Assembly: GCA_009694265.1 (NCBI GenBank)
Contig: SHVM01000013.1
Location: 1-37,841 of the forward strand
Direction: 5' to 3'
Length of the DNA: 37,841 bases
From: Pseudolabrys sp.
Lineage (GTDB): Bacteria > Pseudomonadota > Alphaproteobacteria > Rhizobiales > Xanthobacteraceae
Of this stretch, positions 32,668 to 37,841 are shown piece after piece. The position numbers were made by a program, and so were the translations under genes. Below the pieces are notes generated by a model. The model ran no database searches. It was not told the origin of the DNA and saw only the letters and a program-made list of their open reading frames with translations. Within the stretch, counting starts at the first letter, position 1, and each line of letters opens with the position of its first letter.

Positions 32668-34344
32668 TCAATTCGTGCCGTCGAGCAGCCTTCGGGCAAT
32701 GACCTGGGCCTGGATTTCGGCGGCGCCTTCGAAAATATTGAGGATGCGGGCGTCGCACAGAATGCGCGACACCGGGAATTCCAGCGCAAAACCGTTGCCG
32801 CCGTGGACCTGGACCGCATTGTCGGCGGCGGCCCATGCCACCCGCGCGGCGAGCAATTTCGCCATGCCGGCTTCCAGATCGCAGCGGCGGCCGGAATCCT
32901 TCTCGCGCGCCGCGAAATAAGTGAGCTGGCGCGCGATCATGATTTCCACCGCCATCATGACGATCTTGTCGGCGACGCGCGGGAAGCCGACGATGGGGAC
33001 GCCGAACTGCACGCGGTTCTGCGCATAATCGAGAGCCTGCTCCATCGCCGCCTGCGCCACGCCGATGGCGCGCGCCGCGGTCTGGATGCGGGCGGATTCG
33101 AAGGTTTGCATGAGCTGCTTGAAGCCCAGCCCCTCGATACCGCCCAGAAGATTCTCCGCCTTCACTTCGAAACCATCGAAGGCAATCTCGTATTCCTTCA
33201 TCCCGCGATAACCGAGCACCTCGATCTCGGTGCCGCTCATGCCTTTTGCCGGAAACGGATTTACATCACTGCCGCGCGACTTTTCAGCCAGCAGCATCGA
33301 CAGGCCGCGGTGTCCGGTTTCCTTCGGATTGGTGCGCACCAGCAGCGTCATCAGGTCGGCGCGCACCGGATGGGTGATCCAGGTTTTGTTGCCATAGACC
33401 TTGTAGACGCCGCCCTCGCGCACGGCGCGGGTCTTGATCGAGGCCAGATCGGAGCCGGTGTTCGGCTCGGTGAACACGGCAGTCGGCAGCACCGCGCCGG
33501 AGGCGAGCTTCGGCAGCCACTTTTCCTTCTGCGCGGTGGTGCCGCTGCCGAGAATCAATTCGGCGGCGATCTCCGAGCGCGTGCCCAAGGAACCTACCCC
33601 TATATAGCCGCGCGCGAGCTCCTCGGACACCACGCACATGGACTCCTTGCCGAGCCCCATGCCGCCGAACGCTTCGGGAATCGTCAGCCCGAACACGCCG
33701 AGTTCGGACATTTGCCCGATGATTTCGAGCGGGATGTAGCTATTGGTGAGGTGCCATGTCTGCGCATGACCGATCACCTCGGTGTCGGAAAATCTGCGCA
33801 TTTCCTCACGGATCGATTCCAGCGTTTCGTCGAGACCGCATGTTCCGACCGTGGCGCCATGGCTGGCGCGTATGAGCTCGATCAGGCGAGCGCGCCGCTC
33901 CGCGGTGTTGCCGCTGGCGATCAGGCCTTCGATCATCGGATTAATGCGCGTGGCAACCTGCGCGGCGCTGAGCCCCAGATCGCTCGGCCGCACCACCTCG
34001 CCCTGGCTGATCGGAATGCCGCCAACGATCTGGGCGAGATATTCGCCCAGCCCGATGCGCACGAGATGTTCTTCGAGTTCGCCGAAACCGCCGTCGCCGG
34101 CCATCCGTTGCGTATAGGCGGCGAGCTGGCGCACGGCTTCCACATAGGTGGCGAGCCAGGCCAGCCCATGGGTGGCGCGCTGTTCGCGATCGAACAGACG
34201 GCCGACCAGATGGTCTTCCACCACCACCCGCTCACGCACCTTGGCCACGGCGTCGGCCAGCAAGGCATCAAGCGCGGCGGTGGCCTCGCGGCTTAGTTCG
34301 ACCAATTCGTGTTCGGCGGCGGCGCGGGAAGCGGCGATCGGCAT
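32668..34344 (-). CDS. mcd: (2S)-Methylsuccinyl-CoA dehydrogenase-like acyl-CoA dehydrogenase
   Basis: At 558 residues this is longer than ordinary acyl-CoA dehydrogenases (about 380) because of an N-terminal helical extension of about 170 residues (HGLAWLATYVEAVRQLAAY). That feature is characteristic of methylsuccinyl-CoA dehydrogenase, a step of the ethylmalonyl-CoA pathway used by many alphaproteobacteria to assimilate acetyl-CoA. The dehydrogenase core has FTEPNTGSDLASIKTRAV, GNKTWITHPVRADLM and the catalytic glutamate in ILNIFEGAAEIQAQV. No other ethylmalonyl-CoA pathway gene (ccr, ecm, mcl) is nearby, so the assignment rests on architecture. GAGGA precedes the ATG. Confidence 0.75.
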   Translation of the reverse strand: MPIAASRAAAEHELVELSREATAALDALLADAVAKVRERVVVEDHLVGRLFDREQRATHGLAWLATYVEAVRQLAAYTQRMAGDGGFGELEEHLVRIGLGEYLAQIVGGIPISQGEVVRPSDLGLSAAQVATRINPMIEGLIASGNTAERRARLIELIRASHGATVGTCGLDETLESIREEMRRFSDTEVIGHAQTWHLTNSYIPLEIIGQMSELGVFGLTIPEAFGGMGLGKESMCVVSEELARGYIGVGSLGTRSEIAAELILGSGTTAQKEKWLPKLASGAVLPTAVFTEPNTGSDLASIKTRAVREGGVYKVYGNKTWITHPVRADLMTLLVRTNPKETGHRGLSMLLAEKSRGSDVNPFPAKGMSGTEIEVLGYRGMKEYEIAFDGFEVKAENLLGGIEGLGFKQLMQTFESARIQTAARAIGVAQAAMEQALDYAQNRVQFGVPIVGFPRVADKIVMMAVEIMIARQLTYFAAREKDSGRRCDLEAGMAKLLAARVAWAAADNAVQVHGGNGFALEFPVSRILCDARILNIFEGAAEIQAQVIARRLLDGTN

Positions 34345-34485
34345 GTGATCCTCGAGTATGGACGATAGCGATTACGCCGGCTGCGCAAAGACTCTACGCG
34401 TGCAGTGCACAAAAGAAAAGCGGGTCCGATTTCAAAGACTTTTCTGACCGTATAAACGGCATAGGCCTATCAAATTGCTACAAAA

Positions 34486-34510
34486 TTAACCATTTCGCGC
34501 TTTCTTAACG
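34486..34510 (+). promoter_or_regulatory. Paired CtrA-like half-sites before the chemoreceptor gene
   Basis: TTAACCAT (34486-34493) equals a known CtrA half-site form, and a second TTAAC starts at 34505. The spacing (15 bases between TTAA cores) does not fit the full TTAA-N7-TTAA box. Chemotaxis genes are often in CtrA regulons of alphaproteobacteria, so a link is possible but weak. Confidence 0.25.
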
Positions 34511-34559
34511 CGTACCTTCGCGCAATGACCCACTCCACCGGCAAGACCGAACCGGCCCC

Positions 34560-36577
34560 ATGCGCTTTGTAAAAATATTCCTTTCAATCAGCCGGGTGAA
34601 CCGCCTGCTCACCTCATTCTCGGTGCGCACCCGCATCATCGTGCTGGCGGTCATTCCGGTGGTGGGCTTCCTCGCCAACGGGCTCACTTATGTCTCCGGC
34701 GAGGGCGACGTGGCGAGCGCCTTCGAGACGGTCAACCGTTCCAGCGCCCTGGCCGATGCCAGCCGCGATTTCCAAAGCTCCGTCTCCGTCATACGGATCG
34801 TGGTGAAGGATTTCGGCGCCTCGCCCAGCGATAATCTGCTGAAGAGCTTCGAGCAGGCGCATTCGGTCGCGGTCCGCAGTCTCCACACCATCGCGGCGTC
34901 GGTCGATAGCCGCCACGCCGAAAATATCGTGGGCTTGCGCAGAGACGTGATGAATCTGCACGAAATTTTCACCGAATTGGTACGAGCGCAAAAAACTCTG
35001 GGCTTCGACGAGTTGACGGGCTTGCGGCGCAATCTCGACCTTGCCAGCAATGCCGTTGAGCGCATCATCAATGATAACATGACCTAGCTTGCCGAGGCGG
35101 AAGCGACGAAATTAATGCTGGCGCTGCTGTCGATGCGGCACCACGAAGCCGAATATCGGCTTCACCAGACGGAACTGACCCGGCAGCAATTCCTCACCGG
35201 CTATAAGAAATTCACAAATACATTCAGTCTGATCGACGGCACGCCTGAGATGAAGACCTCGCTCGAGCAGCAGGTAAGCGCCTATGCCGATACCTTCGCG
35301 CAGTGGAGAGTGGGTTTCGATCGTGTCCATTCGCTGCACGCGGTGATGGATATCGAAAGCCAGCGCATGCTGCCGCGGGCCGATGAAATCATCAACCAGG
35401 CGCGCCAGACCGCGGAAGCAGCATCGTCGGGGCTTGCCACGTCGCAGGCGCGCACGCGCACCGGGATCATCGCGGTCGGGATTGCCATGGTCGCGCTCGG
35501 CCTCGGCTTTAGCTGGATGATTGGACGCAGCATCACGTACCCGCTCAACGGCCTGGCCGGCGTGATGAAACGGCTTGCCAATGGCGACACCAGCGCGTGC
35601 ATTCCCGCCATCCATACGCACGACGAAATCGGCGAGATGGCGCGCACCGTGATCGTGTTCCGCGACAGCATGGTCGAGCGTGAAAGCCTGGCGCAGACGC
35701 AAGTCGAGGACAGCCGCGCCAAGGAGCAGCGCAGCGACACGATTTCGCTGACAATCGCGCAATTCAAGCACTCGGTCGAAAACGCATTGAGCAAATTGCG
35801 CGCCGCCGCCATGAAACTCGAGATGAGCTCGGCCGATCTCAACAAAGCCGCCGATACCGTGTCGTCGGAGGCCCATATCGCCGAACAGCGCGTCACCGCC
35901 GCATCCGACAATGTGACCGCGGCCGCGAGCTCGGTCGAGGAACTGGCGGCGTCGATCGGCGAGATCGCGTCGCAGGCGGCAAAATCCACCGACGTGGCCG
36001 GACGCGCTGTGTCGGAAGCGCAACGCACCGTCACCACCATGTCGGAACTCGGCGCGGCCGCGACGCGCATCGGCGAAGTGGTCGGACTGATCCAAGCGAT
36101 TGCCGGACAGACAAATCTGCTCGCGCTCAACGCCACCATCGAGGCCGCCCGCGCCGGCGAATCCGGCAAGGGCTTCGCGGTGGTCGCGTCCGAGGTGAAA
36201 TCGCTGGCCGGCCAAACGGCGAAAGCCACCGAGGAGATCGCCCAGAAAATCGGCTCGATCCAATCGGCCGCGGCCGACGCGGCGCAAGCCATCGAGCAGG
36301 TCAACATCATTATCAGCGACATGTCGTCGATCGCCACCATGGTGGCGGCCACCGTCGACCAGCAGAACTCCGCGGTCGCCTCGATTGCGGAAGGCGTCAG
36401 CCGCGCCTCCGGCGAGGCGCGCACCGGCGCCGAGGCGATGAGCCGGGTGGCTGGTGTCACCACCGATGCCCGGCTACCGCCGCCGACGTCAAGGACCTTG
36501 CCGACGCGGTTGCGGTCGAGGCGGAAGGCCTGGAAGCGCAAGTGCGCCAGTTCCTCACCAATGTGCAGGCGACTTGA
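34560..36577 (+). pseudogene. Methyl-accepting chemotaxis protein gene with stop codon and frameshift
   Basis: The conceptual product is a chemoreceptor of about 672 residues. It has TM1 (24-45), a helical periplasmic sensor, TM2 (about 300-322), HAMP ([20 protein letters not shown]) and a signalling domain with the hairpin tip [20 protein letters not shown]. Two lesions break it. TAG at 35085-35087 interrupts the sensor in frame (INDNMT, stop, [10 protein letters not shown]). Near 36471-36474 one base is missing from a G run (CCCGG for CCCGGG), after which the original frame ([20 protein letters not shown]) continues in +2 to TGA 36575-36577. The span is 2018 bases, exactly one short of 673 codons. 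It could be a decayed gene or a sequencing problem. Both fragments look otherwise unmutated, so any inactivation is recent. Confidence 0.85.
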
Positions 36578-36588
36578 ACTCCTTCCGA

Positions 36589-36650
36589 TCATTCCCGCGC
36601 AAACGGGAATCCAGCTAAGATAAGATCTGGGTCCCCGCTTCCGCGGGGAC
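36589..36650. repeat. Tandem-hairpin intergenic repeat
   Basis: Two stem-loops stand side by side: ATTCCCG-N6-CGGGAAT (36591-36610) and GTCCCCGC-N4-GCGGGGAC (36631-36650), joined by an AT-rich spacer. This is the familiar pattern of a short mobile-looking palindromic repeat of rhizobia. It lies between the chemoreceptor remnant and the yihY-like gene. The shifted chemoreceptor frame runs into it, which explains the aberrant extra C-terminal residues of the longer open frame. Confidence 0.8.
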
Positions 36651-36673
36651 GCGCGTATTCTGGGGCAAGCGCC

Positions 36674-37558
36674 TTGCGCCTTCTCACATCGTCATTGCGG
36701 ATCGCCACTGCCGCGTTCCGGCATTTTAATGCCGATGACGGCTGGGCGATCGCGAGCCATATCGCGCTCTCCACGCTGATGGCGATGTTCCCGTTTTTGA
36801 TCGTGGTCACCGCGCTGGCCGGCTTCTTCTTCGGCTCCAAGCAGCTGGCCGACGAGGCCGCGCGCATCCTGCTGGAAGCCTGGCCGCAGGAGGTGGCCGG
36901 CCCGATCGCGCTCGACATCGCCGGCGTACTGACCGATATCCGCGGCGACGTGCTCACATTCGGCATATTGTTCGCGCTCTATTTCGCCTCCAGCGGCGTC
37001 GAAAGCCTGCGCGTCGGGCTCAATCGCGCCTACGGCATGAGCGAGCCGCGCGCCTGGTGGCTGCTGCGGCTGGAGTCGATCGGCTATGTGCTGGTGGCCG
37101 CGGTGGCAATCCTGGCGTTTTCGTTCCTGGTGGTGCTGGCGCCCTTCATCTGGGGCAAGCTGGTGCATTATGTACCGACGCTGGAGCCCTTGGGCGATCT
37201 CATCACCTTCGCCCGCTATAGCGTTGCCGTTGTGGTGCTGACGATCGCATTGCTCATTGTGCACGCATGGCTTCCGGCGGGCCGGCGTTCCTTCACGGAA
37301 ATCGCGCCCGGGATCGCCGCCACGCTCTTGCTTTGGCTGATCAGCGGCACGGCGTTCGGGCGTTATCTCGCCAATTACGCTTTCACCTATATCTCGATGT
37401 ATGCCGGGCTGACATCTGCGATGGTCGCGCTGATTTTTCTGTACGTCTGCGCGTCGATCTTCATCTATGGCGGCGAATTGAATTCGGAGATCAACAAGAA
37501 TCGTAACAAGGCGCGGGCGATCACAAACAAGCGGCCACGCAAGAAATCTGTGCGCTAG
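36674..37558 (+). CDS. YihY/virulence factor BrkB family membrane protein
   Basis: The 294-residue protein has about six transmembrane helices (e.g. LSTLMAMFPFLIVVTALAGF and VLVAAVAILAFSFLVVLAPF). It shows the BrkB hallmarks: DDGWAIASHIALST near residue 22, GLNRAYGMSEPRAWW, and the C-terminal GGELNSEIN before a basic tail. The family was once confused with RNase BN, but it consists of inner-membrane proteins of uncertain transport function. The start is TTG 36674, following the palindromic repeat. No good ribosome site is visible, and no other in-frame start lies close by. Confidence 0.88.
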   Translation: MRLLTSSLRIATAAFRHFNADDGWAIASHIALSTLMAMFPFLIVVTALAGFFFGSKQLADEAARILLEAWPQEVAGPIALDIAGVLTDIRGDVLTFGILFALYFASSGVESLRVGLNRAYGMSEPRAWWLLRLESIGYVLVAAVAILAFSFLVVLAPFIWGKLVHYVPTLEPLGDLITFARYSVAVVVLTIALLIVHAWLPAGRRSFTEIAPGIAATLLLWLISGTAFGRYLANYAFTYISMYAGLTSAMVALIFLYVCASIFIYGGELNSEINKNRNKARAITNKRPRKKSVR

Positions 37559-37573
37559 GCTTTTTCTTTGCAC

Positions 37574-37614
37574 ATGATCTTATCCGAAAACCGGTTCCCA
37601 CTTTTCGGGATCAT
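37574..37614. repeat. Hyphomicrobiales-type palindromic repeat
   Basis: ATGATC (37574-37579) with GATCAT (37609-37614), and CCGAAAA (37584-37590) with TTTTCGG (37602-37608), form an interrupted stem around CCGGTTCCCAC. The same wording recurs widely in Bradyrhizobium-like genomes as an intergenic element. It lies between the yihY-like stop and the insertion-sequence end. Confidence 0.7.
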
Positions 37615-37675
37615 ACGCCAGCCGCCGCCTCGACCACTGACCTGACGGATTTTTTGTACCAGCGCGATGGAGAGA

Positions 37676-37841
37676 TTATTGCATTTGCGCGGCCTGATCT
37701 AGCGGTGTCAGGAACGGGCTCATCGTCTGTGGCGCCGGTGGTCGATATCCGAGCGATGAGTGCGGCCTGACTGTGTTGTAGTGCTTTCGCCATTGCTCGA
37801 CGACAATCTGTGCTTCTTTCAGGCTGTAGAAGATCTCTCCA
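37676..37841 (-). mobile_element. IS3-family transposase, C-terminal end (cut by window edge)
   Basis: On the minus strand the frame from 37841 down to TAA at 37676-37678 encodes 54 residues: EIFYSLKEAQIVVEQWRKHY, then NTVRPHSSLGYRPPAPQTM and a Gln-rich tail. Y-N-x-x-RPHSSLGYRPP is the invariant end of IS3-family orfB (DDE) transposases. The rest of the element lies beyond the window. The outer end of the IS is probably just outside the stop, near TGACCTGACGG (about 37638-37648), before the palindromic repeat. The frame is intact as far as visible. Confidence 0.9.

Noticed and set aside
32803-34296. Long plus-strand open frame of 497 codons opposite the mcd-like gene
   Set aside because: It is an antisense shadow of a well-conserved acyl-CoA dehydrogenase, with no domain or ribosome site.
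34525-34572. Fifteen-codon open frame just before and overlapping the chemoreceptor start, a possible leader peptide
   Set aside because: It has no ribosome site, no biased codons typical of attenuators and no conserved context visible.
9908-35087. Possible genome-wide recoding of TAG, because two genes contain in-frame amber codons
   Set aside because: TAG serves as a normal stop for at least five genes here (ends at 3082, 5085, 5468, 11868, 27467), so general reassignment is not supported. Mutation or sequencing error is simpler.
36578-36623. C-terminal extension of the chemoreceptor reading frame
   Set aside because: It results from the frameshift near 36471 and translates the palindromic repeat at 36589-36650.
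1-37841. CRISPR array, tRNA or rRNA genes, prophage block or secretion-system cluster
   Set aside because: I saw no regularly spaced direct repeats, no tRNA or rRNA-like sequence and no phage structural genes while reading the window.

Overview
The window reads as a chromosomal segment of a high-GC alphaproteobacterium of the order Hyphomicrobiales, probably near Bradyrhizobium, Rhodopseudomonas or Pseudolabrys. This is an inference from several features: a class I lysyl-tRNA synthetase, a plant-type glutamate-cysteine ligase, an arsR-arsC-aqpS arsenic cluster, a methylsuccinyl-CoA dehydrogenase-like enzyme, DUF1127 and IalB family proteins, and palindromic intergenic repeats of rhizobial type. 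Genes are tightly packed on both strands. No rRNA, tRNA or CRISPR array was seen.

Layout. 1-3.1 kb: the tail of an IalB-like protein, then a small catabolic set (3-hydroxyisobutyrate dehydrogenase-like enzyme, cupin, 2-keto-4-pentenoate hydratase-like enzyme) and a spermidine-synthase-like protein. 3.1-6.5 kb: tldD, then a minus-strand run of small envelope proteins (DUF6644-like membrane protein, DUF6152, double PAN domain, DUF1127). 6.7-9.0 kb: a LysR regulator convergent with gshA. 9.0-10.6 kb: arsR-arsC-aqpS, with arsC interrupted by an in-frame amber codon. 10.7-11.9 kb: a compact SF1B (RecD/Dda-like) helicase behind a perfect GTTC-N7-GTTC SOS box. 11.9-20.8 kb: a fatty-acid beta-oxidation cluster (bifunctional FadJ-like protein, cupin, thiolase, two acyl-CoA dehydrogenases, MerR regulator) with an oppositely oriented MFS transporter wedged inside. 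21.1-24.3 kb: a giant PodJ-like coiled-coil/Sel1 polarity-type protein. 24.4-27.5 kb: a translationally coupled TauE/SafE-TIGR02186 pair, a TPR methyltransferase and a DUF6460 protein. 27.5-31.1 kb: pyrD, an S24/LexA-like regulator and lysK. 31.1-34.4 kb: an orphan solute-binding protein, a host-attachment family protein behind a FixK/FNR-type promoter, and the methylsuccinyl-CoA dehydrogenase-like gene. 34.5-37.8 kb: a chemoreceptor gene broken by two lesions, a YihY/BrkB membrane protein, repeats, and the end of an IS3-family transposase cut by the window edge.

How the genes work together. The minus-strand block ACAD-thiolase-cupin-fadJ has gaps of only 12-20 bp and should supply most steps of beta-oxidation, probably under the MerR regulator upstream of the second dehydrogenase. 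The ars genes overlap one another and share a perfect operator at arsR. They have no ArsB/Acr3 pump, so arsenite would leave through the aquaglyceroporin, but the amber codon predicts a defective arsenate reductase. The most informative regulatory signals are the SOS box at 10709-10723, the FixK-type box with correctly spaced -10 at 32593-32634, and the ArsR operator at 10585-10607. I found no large undescribed multi-gene system. The best leads are these regulatory links and the two genes with internal lesions.
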